From contig CAWKEY010000022.1 of assembly GCA_963848675.1 (NCBI GenBank), forward strand, positions 1 through 64,000: a stretch of DNA of 64,000 bases, given 5' to 3'. How positions within the stretch are numbered: position 1 is the stretch's first letter; each line of letters begins with the position of its first letter. Source of the DNA: CAWKEY01 sp963848675 (GTDB taxonomy: Bacteria; Pseudomonadota; Gammaproteobacteria; Methylococcales; Methylomonadaceae). The notes under the pieces are model-generated. The model saw nothing but the letters and a program-made list of their open reading frames with translations, ran no database searches and was not told the DNA's origin. The position numbers and the translations under genes were made by a program. Of the stretch, positions 16,650 to 25,446 are shown in pieces.

Positions 16650-16684
16650 AGCGCCTTGGCTTTTAAGTTAAGGCGCTTTTTTTT
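16650..16684 (+). terminator. Rho-independent terminator after rhlE
   Basis: Perfect 8-bp stem AGCGCCTT (16650-16657) and AAGGCGCT (16670-16677) with a 12-nt loop, followed by an uninterrupted T8 run at 16677-16684. The T-run orientation is for plus-strand transcripts (rhlE or a small RNA), opposing the convergent pncC gene. Confidence 0.88.
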
Positions 16685-16718
16685 GCTTGAAAAAAATCAC
16701 GCGTTGCTGATGGCTCGT

Positions 16719-17192
16719 TCATAGCAATTCAGCAAGTGCCGCCTTAACCGTTTGCCCCCGTATGTGATGACGGGTGCCTTTGAACTGCTGTCTGCTTATT
16801 TTGCACTCCTGGTTTTTCCATTGCCACGCTATAAAAACAGTCCCTACCGGCTTCTCAAGCGTTCCGCCTTCGGGCCCTGCTATGCCGGTCACGGCAATCG
16901 CGCAATCGGCATCGCTATTGACTAATGCACCCTCAGCCATTTCCTTGACGACTTCTGCACTCACAGCGCCATAACGCTGTAGCGTTGCCTCGTTCACGCC
17001 CAGCATGTGTATTTTTGCGGCATTGCTGTAAGTCACAAAGCCGCGGTCAAACCAGGCAGAACTGCCGGGCACTTCAGTTATAGCCTCCGCAATCGAGCCT
17101 CCGGTACAAGATTCGGCAGTCGCTATTTTTTTTTGGTTTACTTTCAGCCAATGACCCAGGCGTTCAGCCAGTTCAAATAATTGCTTATCCAT
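16719..17192 (-). CDS. pncC: PncC nicotinamide-nucleotide amidohydrolase (CinA C-terminal family)
   Basis: A 157-aa stand-alone CinA C-terminal domain. Its motifs are TAESCTGGSIAEAITEVPGSS, FVTYSNAAKIHMLGV, YGAVSAEVVKEMAEGA and CAIAVTGIAGPEGGT. The enzyme deamidates NMN to nicotinate mononucleotide in the NAD salvage cycle. Length and motifs are complete. It is divergent from mutS with only 36 bp between, as often seen in gammaproteobacteria where pncC (cinA), recA and mutS cluster; recA itself is not here. Confidence 0.9.
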   Translation of the reverse strand: MDKQLFELAERLGHWLKVNQKKIATAESCTGGSIAEAITEVPGSSAWFDRGFVTYSNAAKIHMLGVNEATLQRYGAVSAEVVKEMAEGALVNSDADCAIAVTGIAGPEGGTLEKPVGTVFIAWQWKNQECKISRQQFKGTRHHIRGQTVKAALAELL

Positions 17193-17228
17193 GATGTAGC
17201 CTTATGCGACTTCAGATAAAATACCAAA

Positions 17229-18185
17229 ATGAGTATAAAACAAAATTCAGCCGCCCCGCATACCCCGATGATGCAGCAGTATCTGCGCATCAAGGCCGAC
17301 CATCCCGATACCTTGGTATTTTATCGTATGGGGGATTTTTACGAGCTGTTCTTTGATGATGCCAAGAAAGCATCGCAATTGCTGGATATTACCTTAACCA
17401 GCCGCGGGCAATCAGCCGGACTGCCGATTGCCATGGCGGGCATTCCCTATCATGCCGCTGAAGCCTATCTTGCCAAACTGTTGCGCAACGGCGAGTCTGT
17501 CGCCATATGCGAACAAATCGGCGACCCGGCCACCTCCAAAGGCCCGGTTGAACGCAAAGTTGTGCGTGTTGTTACACCCGGTACCGTTACCGACGAGGCC
17601 TTGCTGGAAGACCGCAAGGATAATTTGCTGGTCGCGCTATGCTCGTTAAATCATCAGCACGGCATCGCCAGTCTGGACTTGACCAGCGGCCGTTTTGTCT
17701 TGCAACAGCTGAGCACCGAAGATCAGTTGCTCAGCGAAATCGGCCGGCTTAATCCGGCGGAGCTGTTATTCAGTGAAGACTGGCCGCTGCCTTCCGCGCT
17801 AAAACAACGCTCCGGCCTGTGCCGCAGGCCGCCCTGGCATTTTGAACCCGAAAGCGCCAGGCAACTGGTGTTAAAGCAGTTTAATACCCATGATTTAAAA
17901 GGCTTCGGTTGCGAAAACCTGCCGGCCGCTATTGCCGCGGCCGGGGCACTGCTGCAGTATGTTAAAGACACGCAACAAAGCGCCCTGCCTCATATTCAGG
18001 GCATACGCATTGAAAGCAGTGATGACAGCATTTTGCTGGATGCCGCTAGCCGGCGTAATCTTGAGCTGGATACTCACCCGTCCGGCCAAATGCAATACAC
18101 GCTGTTCGGCGTGCTCGATAAAACCGCCACGGCCATGGGCAGCCGCTGCCTGCGGCGCTGGGTAAACCGGCCTCTGCGCGATCAT
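17229..18185 (+). pseudogene. mutS: mutS, 5' part only (319 of about 850 codons)
   Basis: The first 319 codons are a good MutS: mismatch-binding domain I with FYRMGDFYELFFDDAKKAS, GIPYHAAEAYLAKLL, CEQIGDPATSKGPVERKVVR, the connector domain, and the start of domain III up to GSRCLRRWVNRPLRDH. After H319 (18185) the sequence no longer resembles MutS. It reads 61 foreign codons to a TGA-type end at 18371 because it runs antisense through the hvfA fragment. The clamp, core, ATPase (Walker A/B) and helix-turn-helix dimer domains are all missing, so this copy cannot support mismatch repair. A real deletion/translocation or an assembly join are the alternatives. Confidence 0.85.
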
Positions 18186-18398
18186 GCCTTTCATTTTTTC
18201 GGCACCGCACTTGCCTTCACGCACCTTGCCACTGCAACCACCCTCAGCGCTTTTATCGTCGGCAGCCGCTACTTGTTGGGCGGGATTGATGCTGGACATG
18301 GCAAACGGATTTTCGCCGGCATAAATGGCGGGGGCCGCGCTCATCAGTGTCGAAGCCAGGGCACTTCCTAAAGTCAGAGTTAAGGTTCTTTTGTTCAT
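18180..18398 (-). pseudogene. hvfA: hvfA-type RiPP metallophore precursor, 3'-truncated
   Basis: Starts at ATG 18398 with GGAG 7 bases ahead. It gives MNKRTLTLTLGSALASTLMS as a Sec-type signal, then AGENPFAMSSI and a Cys/Gly/Lys tail GGCSGKVREGKCGAEKMKG. The signal plus ENPFAM and EGKCG-type tail is that of HvfA/GigP-like precursors, whose EGKCG cysteines are modified to oxazolone/thioamide groups and bind copper. Normally several EGKCG units follow; here the gene breaks at about 18185 inside mutS sequence after a single clear unit. hvfB and hvfC are absent, and a doxX fragment lies 9.3 kb away on the same strand. Confidence 0.75.
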
Positions 18399-18537
18399 GT
18401 GGAATCTCCAATGGTTTGATAAATGATCAGGACAAGCAACAGTGCTTTCCTGGCCCATTAGTCGAAGCCCATCCTGATTCCTTACAATTTCGTTTCGGCT
18501 TTTGTAAATTCCGGTTGCCGCCTCGTGCCAGGCTAGT

Positions 18538-19010
18538 TGACGCCGGACAGTGCACGAATTGGCACTTTTTGCTGTCCGGTGGAAGATTTTTCTATATCGC
18601 CTCCCTGCTTAACCTGGCCTCGCCGGTTCAGTGGCGACGCGAGAGAACCGGCGGCTGCAAGGGGTCAGTTGGGCGGAATGGCTGGCGCCGGGTTTGACAC
18701 TATTTGTCGTTCTCGTGCGCGCCAGGGTGCCCACCGTGTTCATGCACGTCTCCCTCGTGACCGCCTTGGCCGCCCGTACCATGTGGCTCTGTCGATATCG
18801 GCCGCCGCCAGGGTGGAAATGCCGAACCTAGCGTTTCGCGCTGAATCTAACGAATATCTCCTTCGGCGTCAGCATCCGGCCATCACGCATGAGTTCACGC
18901 AGCCACTCCCACCATTCCGGATCAAACCACGGCCGAGGCCGCCGGCTACGACCCTTGCAGATATGCAAGAATCGGCCGGTGCTGGGGCGTCCGGTCGAGT
19001 CGATCACAAT
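18538..19010 (+). repeat. Dispersed repeat, copy B (about 470 bp)
   Basis: Homologous to 8935-9230. It begins GACGCCGGACAGTGCACG with a perfect hairpin CCGGACAG...CTGTCCGG and ends GCGTCCGGTCGAGTCGATC. It contains about 165 bp more than copy A (about 18805-18970). On the minus strand that extra block reads WFDPEWWEWLRELMRDGRML then TPKEIFVRFSAKR and a stop, a protein-like stretch I cannot assign. It lies upstream of hvfA and downstream of uvrB. No gene can be supported inside it. Confidence 0.6.
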
Positions 19011-19077
19011 ACGTAATTCCAGGTGGCTCTGTATTGACTGGGATAGACAGTAATGCAACGTAGAGTAGGAGCTAATG

Positions 19078-21084
19078 TTAAACAAGCATTTCTTCCTGTA
19101 ACAGCTTAATTTCATCCCTGATTCTGGCCGCTTGTTCAAACTCAAGATTTTTTGCATGTTGATACATGGCTTCTTCCAGTTGTTTGAGTTTTTTGCCCAA
19201 CTGTTTGGGCGTCATGGCTTTGTACTCTGCCGAAAATTCCGCCACCTGTTTTTTCGCGCTGGCGGAGGGTCCGCCGGAACCGGGAATAGATGTCTGGAGA
19301 ATATCCGTGACTGATTTGTAGATCGTCGTCGGCTCTATGCCATGCTGCGCATTAAAACTGCGTTGTTTGTCACGGCGGCGCTCGGTTTCATCAATCGCAT
19401 GCTGCATGGACCGGGTCATGCGGTCACCGTATAAAATCGCCTTGCCATGGACGTTCCTGGCCGCACGGCCAATGGTCTGCACCAGAGACACAACCGAACG
19501 CAAAAAGCCCTCCTTGTCGGCATCGAGTATGGCGACCAGCGACACTTCCGGTATATCCAGTCCTTCGCGCAGCAAGTTAATACCGACCAACACATCAAAC
19601 TGACCCAAGCGCAAGTCGCGAATAATTTCGACCCGCTCCACGGTATCGACATCGGAATGCAAATAGCGCACCCGCACACCGTGCTCCTGCAGATATTCGG
19701 TCAAATCTTCGGCCATTCTTTTGGTTAAAGTGGTCACCAGCACACGTTGCTTCAGAACGACGCGCTTGTTGATCTCGGACAGCAAATCATCGACCTGCGT
19801 CGTTGCCGGCCGCACCTCGACTTCAGGATCGAGCAAGCCGGTCGGTCTGACCACCTGCTCGGCAAAAACACCGGAATGCTCTCTTTCGTAAGGCCCGGGG
19901 GTTGCCGAAATATATATTCTCTGCGGTGATTTGGCCTCAAATTCTGCAAACGTCAGGGGCCGGTTGTCCAGCGCCGAAGGCAGCCTGAAGCCATATTCAA
20001 CCAGGGTTTCCTTGCGTGAACGATCGCCTTTGTACATGGCGCCTATTTGCGGCACGGTGACATGGCTTTCGTCTATGATGACCAGCGCATTGGCGGGCAG
20101 ATAATCAAACATGGTCGGGGGCGACTCGCCCGGGCCGCGCCCTGACAGATATCGGGAATAGTTTTCTATGCCGGAGCAGTAGCCCACTTCCAGTATCATT
20201 TCGATATCGAACAGTGTTCTTTGCTCCAGGCGCTGCGCTTCGACCAGTTTATTCAGCGAGCGCAACTGCTCCAGGCGCCCTTTTAGCTCGATCTTGATCG
20301 CCTCAACCGCAGCCAATAACTGCTCGCGCGGCGTGACGTAATGATTCTTCGGATACACGGTATAACGCGCCAGTCGCCGCTGCACTTCACCAGTCAACGG
20401 ATCAAACAATGACAGGCGCTCGACTTCATCATCAAACAACTCCACCCGCAAGGCTTCCTGTTCGGATTCAGCCGGATAAATATCGATAACCTCGCCCCGC
20501 ACCCGATAGGTGGCCCGGCGCAATTCCGTGTCGTTACGGGTGTACTGCATTTCGGCCAGACGGCGCAGAATACTGCGCTGATCAATCAGGTCGCCTTTAA
20601 CCAGATGCAGCACCATTTTGAAGTACGATTCCGGTTCGCCCAAGCCGTATATCGCCGAAACGGTCGCCACCACGATGGTATCTTTCCGCTCAATCAAGGC
20701 CTTGGTGGCAGACAAGCGCATCTGTTCGATATGCTCGTTCAACGAGGCATCTTTATCAATAAAAGTATCCGAAGCTGGCACATACGCTTCTGGCTGATAA
20801 TAGTCATAATAAGACACAAAATACTCGACGCTGTTGTCCGGAAAAAATTCTTTCATTTCACCGTACAACTGCGCCGCCAGCGTCTTGTTGGGCGCCATAA
20901 TCATGGCGGGGCGCTGCACTTCATTAATGACATTGGCTATCGTGAAGGTTTTGCCGGAACCGGTCACCCCCAACAAAGTCATATGAACTTCACCATCGCT
21001 CAATCCATCAACCAGTTGTTTGATCGCCGTGGGCTGGTCACCAGCCGGCTTATATCGACTTTGCAGCCTAAATTGTTTTTTCAC
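19078..21084 (-). CDS. uvrB: Excinuclease ABC subunit B
   Basis: A 668-aa UvrB of normal length. Walker A GVTGSGKTFT is near residue 40, then the damage-verifying beta-hairpin region (VEYFVSYYDYYQPEAYVP, KDASLNEHIEQMR) and the helicase motifs DESHVTVPQ and INLLREGLDIPEVSLVAILD. QTIGRAARNVHG follows, and the C-terminal UVR domain (EEAMYQHAKNLEFEQAARIRD) that contacts UvrC. It is the damage-recognition core of nucleotide excision repair. It is divergent from the aminotransferase gene (107-bp gap). Confidence 0.96.
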   Translation of the reverse strand: MKKQFRLQSRYKPAGDQPTAIKQLVDGLSDGEVHMTLLGVTGSGKTFTIANVINEVQRPAMIMAPNKTLAAQLYGEMKEFFPDNSVEYFVSYYDYYQPEAYVPASDTFIDKDASLNEHIEQMRLSATKALIERKDTIVVATVSAIYGLGEPESYFKMVLHLVKGDLIDQRSILRRLAEMQYTRNDTELRRATYRVRGEVIDIYPAESEQEALRVELFDDEVERLSLFDPLTGEVQRRLARYTVYPKNHYVTPREQLLAAVEAIKIELKGRLEQLRSLNKLVEAQRLEQRTLFDIEMILEVGYCSGIENYSRYLSGRGPGESPPTMFDYLPANALVIIDESHVTVPQIGAMYKGDRSRKETLVEYGFRLPSALDNRPLTFAEFEAKSPQRIYISATPGPYEREHSGVFAEQVVRPTGLLDPEVEVRPATTQVDDLLSEINKRVVLKQRVLVTTLTKRMAEDLTEYLQEHGVRVRYLHSDVDTVERVEIIRDLRLGQFDVLVGINLLREGLDIPEVSLVAILDADKEGFLRSVVSLVQTIGRAARNVHGKAILYGDRMTRSMQHAIDETERRRDKQRSFNAQHGIEPTTIYKSVTDILQTSIPGSGGPSASAKKQVAEFSAEYKAMTPKQLGKKLKQLEEAMYQHAKNLEFEQAARIRDEIKLLQEEMLV

Positions 21085-21191
21085 TCACACTATCTCAATA
21101 GTCGTCATTTTTTCACAATAGCCAGTTAGCAAGCCATTGTACATAGCGTATAATCTTTGCCATCTTTGACATTGATTTTACACGGGGAAAT

Positions 21192-22373
21192 ATGAGCATC
21201 AAACTTTCTAACAGAGTCCAATCCGTTAAACCATCACCTACCCTGGCCATTACCGCCCGAGCGGCGGAAATGCGCGCGGCCGGCAAAGACATTGTCGGCC
21301 TGGGCGCAGGCGAGCCGGATTTTGATACCCCGGATCACATCAAGGCGGCCGCCATTAAAGCCATTGACAGTGGCTTTACCAAATACACCGCTGTGGACGG
21401 CATTCCCAGCTTGAAAAAAGCCATCATCAATAAATTCAAAAATGATAACGGCCTGGACTACCAGCCCAAACAGATTCTGGTTTCCTGCGGCGGTAAACAA
21501 AGCTCTTACAATCTGCTTCAAGCCCTGATCAACCCCGGTGACGAAGTCATTATCCCCGCACCGTTCTGGGTATCTTACCCTGATATGACCCTACTGGCCG
21601 ATGGGGTGCCGGTTATTATTGAAACCACACAGGCGCAGCGCTTTAAAATTTCTCCCGGACAACTGCGCGCGGCCATTACCGGCAAAACCCGGTTAATGTT
21701 CATCAACAGCCCATCCAATCCCTCCGGCATCGCCTATACCCTGGATGAACTGAAAGCGCTGGGAGAAGTGCTCAAGGATTTCCCGCATATTATTATTGCC
21801 ACCGACGATATGTATGAACACATACTCTGGGAGCAAGGCAGCTTTGTGAACATCCTGAATGCCTGCCCCGAGCTTTATGATCGCACCATGGTATTGAACG
21901 GTGTCTCCAAAGCCTATTCAATGACCGGCTGGCGCATCGGTTATGCCGCCGGCCCTGCTGATCTGATTGAGGCCATGACCACCATTCAGTCACAAAGCAC
22001 GTCCAACCCGACTTCAATTTCACAGGTTGCCGCTGAAGCCGCGCTGACCGGCGATCAAAGCTTTATCAACACCATGTGTGTTGAATTTAAAAAACGCCAT
22101 GACTATGTGGTTGCCGAATTCAACAAGATTGACGGCATCGACTGTGTGGGCACAGACGGCACTTTCTATGTGTTCCCGAATGTCGAAAAACTGATTGCCC
22201 GGCTGGACAATATCAACGACGATCTGGAATTTTCCGAATATTTAATCGAAAAAGCCGGCGTCGCCCTGGTCCCCGGCTCTGCTTTCGGCAGCCCCGGACA
22301 CATCCGGATTTCCATAGCTACCAGCATGGCCAACTTGCAAAAGGCGTTTGAGAAAATCAACAAGGCCATTTAA
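21192..22373 (+). CDS. Class I PLP-dependent aminotransferase (aspartate type)
   Basis: A 393-aa fold-type I aminotransferase of the bacterial aspartate aminotransferase Ib group. It shows GAGEPDFDTPDHIKAAA, SCGGKQSSYNLLQALINPGD, APFWVSYPDM, INSPSNPSGIAY, the catalytic PLP-lysine segment NGVSKAYSMTGWRIGYAAG and the C-terminal PGSAFG...HIRIS. It transfers amino groups between aspartate (or aromatic amino acids/prephenate in relatives) and 2-oxoglutarate. Complete and ordinary; the exact substrate preference cannot be read from the sequence. Confidence 0.92.
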   Translation: MSIKLSNRVQSVKPSPTLAITARAAEMRAAGKDIVGLGAGEPDFDTPDHIKAAAIKAIDSGFTKYTAVDGIPSLKKAIINKFKNDNGLDYQPKQILVSCGGKQSSYNLLQALINPGDEVIIPAPFWVSYPDMTLLADGVPVIIETTQAQRFKISPGQLRAAITGKTRLMFINSPSNPSGIAYTLDELKALGEVLKDFPHIIIATDDMYEHILWEQGSFVNILNACPELYDRTMVLNGVSKAYSMTGWRIGYAAGPADLIEAMTTIQSQSTSNPTSISQVAAEAALTGDQSFINTMCVEFKKRHDYVVAEFNKIDGIDCVGTDGTFYVFPNVEKLIARLDNINDDLEFSEYLIEKAGVALVPGSAFGSPGHIRISIATSMANLQKAFEKINKAI

Positions 22374-22427
22374 CCGGCCATCAAAAAGCGGCTGCAGACA
22401 AGACATGCCGCCGCTCATTAAATGGCC
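22364..22427. terminator. Nested inverted repeat at the end of the aminotransferase gene
   Basis: GGCCATTTAA (22364-22373, containing the TAA stop) pairs perfectly with TTAAATGGCC (22418-22427). Inside it, GCGGC and GCCGC form a second stem. No T-run follows, so it may stabilise the 3' end rather than act as a classical terminator. Confidence 0.45.
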
Positions 22428-22502
22428 CATGCCATGCAGATACCGGTTGAAGCCAGACATTTGCTCACAATATGAGCATCCTAATCATCAGGCAAGTTTA
22501 AA

Positions 22503-23558
22503 ATGCTAAACGAGAACCTTTCTTTTCTTCCCTCATACACGGCAACTCCGGAACAAAACGCTGAATACCTGCGCCAGATCCTGCCACTGATGTTAAGGCA
22601 TAAAATCCCGGTTGACCCCATCAACTTTACGCTGTTTTATGACTATATCACCGGAAGAAATAGCGCCTTAAACACCGAACTGGACGAGTTACTGACGGCA
22701 CAGGCTGCTTTTACTGCAGAGCTCAGTCTACAGCTGTTCCGGAAACATATTTGCAACACTTCGATCAACTCGCTGGAAAAAATAAATCAATCCCTCATGC
22801 AGTTAATCAATAAAACCAATGAGGACATTGACAGTACCGAAGAAAAAGCCGCGGAAGCCTCCATTAATTTCCAGAACCAAAGCAGGAAACTGGAAAACAA
22901 CCAAGGCATTACTGAAATCAAAACGATTTTGGCCGAAATTATCGCGGAAACCAAAGAACTGACCGAATCGAGCCTATCGTTTCAGACCAAACTGAATGAA
23001 AGTAAAAAAGAAATTGAATTGCTGCGTAAGGAATTGGTACAGGTCCGGGAAACGGCCATTACCGACGCATTGACTGGGCTGCTCAATCGGCGCGCATTTG
23101 ATCAAACCCTGGGTGAACAGATTGAAATCCATAAAAATTCCGCCGCCGAACTTTGCCTGCTCATCCTGGATCTTGATCACTTCAAACGTATCAATGACAA
23201 CTTCGGTCATCGGGTGGGCGACAATGTGCTGCGTTATACGGCCAAGCTGATGCAGCAACATATTGCCGGACACCATTATGCGGCGCGCTATGGCGGCGAA
23301 GAAATGGCAATTATCATGCCCAACACACCTCTCAGCAGGGCCCTGGAAATTGCCGAAAACATCAGAAGCGCTCTGGCGCAGCACCCATTAAAACGCAAAG
23401 ACAGCACCGAATCGCTAGGGCTAGTCACCCTTTCGGGCGGTGTTTCTGTGTTTAAAGAAGGCGACACACTGGAAAGTTTAATTGATCGTGCGGACACAGC
23501 CTTGTATCAAGCCAAGAACAATGGCCGGAATCAGGTGATGGCCGAAAACTTTGCTTAG
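22503..23558 (+). CDS. Diguanylate cyclase (GGDEF domain)
   Basis: A 351-aa cytoplasmic protein. The N-terminal 190 residues are helical without membrane segments (sensor/coiled-coil region, e.g. KTNEDIDSTEEKAAEAS). The GGDEF domain covers about 190-350 with DALTGLLNRRAFDQTL, LDLDHFKRINDNFGHRVGD, the active-site RYGGEEM (GGEEM in place of GGEEF) and ADTALYQAKNNGRNQV. It should make c-di-GMP; no RxxD inhibitory site is evident just before the active site. It could influence the nearby flagellar and PilZ genes. Confidence 0.88.
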   Translation: MLNENLSFLPSYTATPEQNAEYLRQILPLMLRHKIPVDPINFTLFYDYITGRNSALNTELDELLTAQAAFTAELSLQLFRKHICNTSINSLEKINQSLMQLINKTNEDIDSTEEKAAEASINFQNQSRKLENNQGITEIKTILAEIIAETKELTESSLSFQTKLNESKKEIELLRKELVQVRETAITDALTGLLNRRAFDQTLGEQIEIHKNSAAELCLLILDLDHFKRINDNFGHRVGDNVLRYTAKLMQQHIAGHHYAARYGGEEMAIIMPNTPLSRALEIAENIRSALAQHPLKRKDSTESLGLVTLSGGVSVFKEGDTLESLIDRADTALYQAKNNGRNQVMAENFA

Positions 23559-23580
23559 CTTTTCTCAGGCAATTCAGTGC

Positions 23581-24933
23581 TTAAGAGATAAATGAATGGA
23601 TCAGGCCGCCAGCGGCGCAGATTGCAATCACCTGAACAATGCCGGCTTTAAACCGGAACAAGGCAATAAAAGCAGCAAGGCCGATTAGCGCAGACCAGTA
23701 ATCAAATTTACCGCTCAAGCCTTGCGGCCAAAGCACATGATAAGCAAAGAAACAGGCCAAATTGATCACAACTCCCACAACGGCGGCACTGATACCCGTC
23801 AATGGTGCTGTAAATTTAGCATCATGCCGGGTTGCTTCCACCGAAGGGCCACCTAAAAAGATAAACATAAAGGACGGCAGAAAGGTAAACAAAGTAGCAA
23901 TGGCAGCGCCTGCAACGCCCGCCAAGGCTAGCAATTCCGGCCCTAACACGGCCTTAGTCCAACCACCGACAAAACCCACGAAAGCCACCACCATGATCAG
24001 CGGACCGGGTGTCGTCTCGCCCAGCGCCAGACCGTCAATCATCTGGCTTGCAGTCAACCAGGCGTAGTGCCCGACCCCGCCCTGATACACATAAGGCAAT
24101 ACCGCGTAAGCGCCGCCAAAGGTCAGCATAGCCGCCTTGGTAAAAAACCAGCCCATTTGCGTATAGGCGCCCGTCCAGCCGAACTTTGCCGTCAATAGGC
24201 CGAGAACAGCGGCCCACAGCCCAAGACCCCCGCTCAAGATAATGATCAACCTGCTCCATTTGAAGCGCAAATACTCGGGTATCGGCGTGTCGTCATCAAT
24301 CAGTGCCGGGCCATAGCTATGCCTGGCTCCAGCATGATGACCTCCGGTCTTGAAGGTCTCAGGTGAAACATGAGCTCCTAGATAACCGATCAGACCCGCC
24401 GCAAGGATGATCAAGGGAAAATCAATATGGAACGCAAAGATGGCTATAAAAGCCAATACCGCCATGCAGCGCAGCACGTTATTCTTGAGCGAACGGCTAC
24501 CAATACGGTGCGCCGCAAAGAGCACGATGGCCGTCACTGCCGGTTTAATGGCAAAGAGTATACCGGCAACTGCGGGCACATCGCCAAAGGCCAGATATAT
24601 CCAGGTTAAAGCCATCAGAATAAACAACGACGGCAGCACAAACAAAACGCCCGCCGCCATGCCGCCCCAGATGCCGTGCATGAGCCAACCGATATAAATG
24701 GCCAATTGCTGCGCTTCTGGCCCCGGCAATACCATCGTGTAATTTAAGGCATGAAGAAACCGGTGCTCTGAAATCCAGCGACGTTTCTCGACTAATTCCT
24801 GGTGCATCATGCTGATTTGTCCGGCCGGCCCGCCAAAACTGATGAAGCCCAGCTTAAGCCAATAACCCAGTGCCTGCCAAAAAGATACCGGCGCAGGTGG
24901 CGCGTGAGTTGTTGTTTCCTGGTTATTGGCCAC
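23581..24933 (-). CDS. chrA: Chromate efflux transporter ChrA
   Basis: A 450-aa long-chain CHR-family membrane protein with two homologous halves. The first carries FISFGGPAGQISMMHQELVEKRRWIS and PGPEAQQLAIYIGWLMHG. The second carries AAMLTFGGAYAVLPYVYQGG and GETTPGPLIMVVAFVGF. It has about 10-12 hydrophobic segments. Family members export chromate. No chrB regulator is adjacent. It is followed on the chromosome by gloA upstream (33-bp gap) on the same strand. Confidence 0.9.
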   Translation of the reverse strand: MANNQETTTHAPPAPVSFWQALGYWLKLGFISFGGPAGQISMMHQELVEKRRWISEHRFLHALNYTMVLPGPEAQQLAIYIGWLMHGIWGGMAAGVLFVLPSLFILMALTWIYLAFGDVPAVAGILFAIKPAVTAIVLFAAHRIGSRSLKNNVLRCMAVLAFIAIFAFHIDFPLIILAAGLIGYLGAHVSPETFKTGGHHAGARHSYGPALIDDDTPIPEYLRFKWSRLIIILSGGLGLWAAVLGLLTAKFGWTGAYTQMGWFFTKAAMLTFGGAYAVLPYVYQGGVGHYAWLTASQMIDGLALGETTPGPLIMVVAFVGFVGGWTKAVLGPELLALAGVAGAAIATLFTFLPSFMFIFLGGPSVEATRHDAKFTAPLTGISAAVVGVVINLACFFAYHVLWPQGLSGKFDYWSALIGLAAFIALFRFKAGIVQVIAICAAGGLIHSFIS

Positions 24934-24966
24934 TATGAATGATCCCGGCGCAGAAGATTGGGGGTT

Positions 24967-25407
24967 TTACCAAGTACCGGTGTTGGCCATCGAAAGCCAG
25001 GGCTCTTGCGGAGGCAGCGAGTGAGCTTTTTGCAGGAACTCAATAGAGACATTATCCGGCGAACGCACAAAAGCCATGCGACCGTCACGCGGCGGACGGT
25101 TGATGACCACACCGGCCACCATCAGTTTTTGACAGGTCTCGTAAATATTATCAACTTCAAACGCCAGATGGCCAAAATTGCGCCCGCCGCTATAGACTTC
25201 CGGCTCCCAGTTATAGGTCAGCTCGATTAACGGCGCCTGCGTCGCCTGTGCCTGTTTTGCATCTTGCGGCGCATGCAGGTAAACCAGGGTAAAACGGCCG
25301 CTTTCACTCTCCATCCGGCTGCCTTCAAGCAGCCCCAGTTTGTTGCAGTAAAAATCGAGAGATTCGTCCAGGTCATGCACCCGGACCATGGCATGTAAAT
25401 AACGCAT
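24967..25407 (-). CDS. gloA: Lactoylglutathione lyase (glyoxalase I)
   Basis: A 146-aa VOC-fold protein beginning RYLHAMVRVHDLDESLDFYC as glyoxalase I does. Further motifs are LIELTYNW with a metal-ligand Glu, FGHLAFEVDNIYETC with the ligand His, and RSPDNVSIEFLQ with the last ligand Glu. It isomerises the methylglyoxal-glutathione hemithioacetal to lactoylglutathione. The longest frame starts at a TTG (25416), but the ATG at 25407 with AAGGAG 9 bases upstream is clearly the start. Confidence 0.9.
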   Translation of the reverse strand: MRYLHAMVRVHDLDESLDFYCNKLGLLEGSRMESESGRFTLVYLHAPQDAKQAQATQAPLIELTYNWEPEVYSGGRNFGHLAFEVDNIYETCQKLMVAGVVINRPPRDGRMAFVRSPDNVSIEFLQKAHSLPPQEPWLSMANTGTW

Positions 25408-25446
25408 AATGCTCAACTCCTTGGTATTTTCTGTTGGCGGATCATT

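Noticed and set aside
17895..18458. 187-codon minus-strand frame covering hvfA and antisense mutS
   Set aside because: Only 18180-18398 is a real (truncated) gene; the rest is the antisense of mutS and an extension upstream of the good ribosome site.
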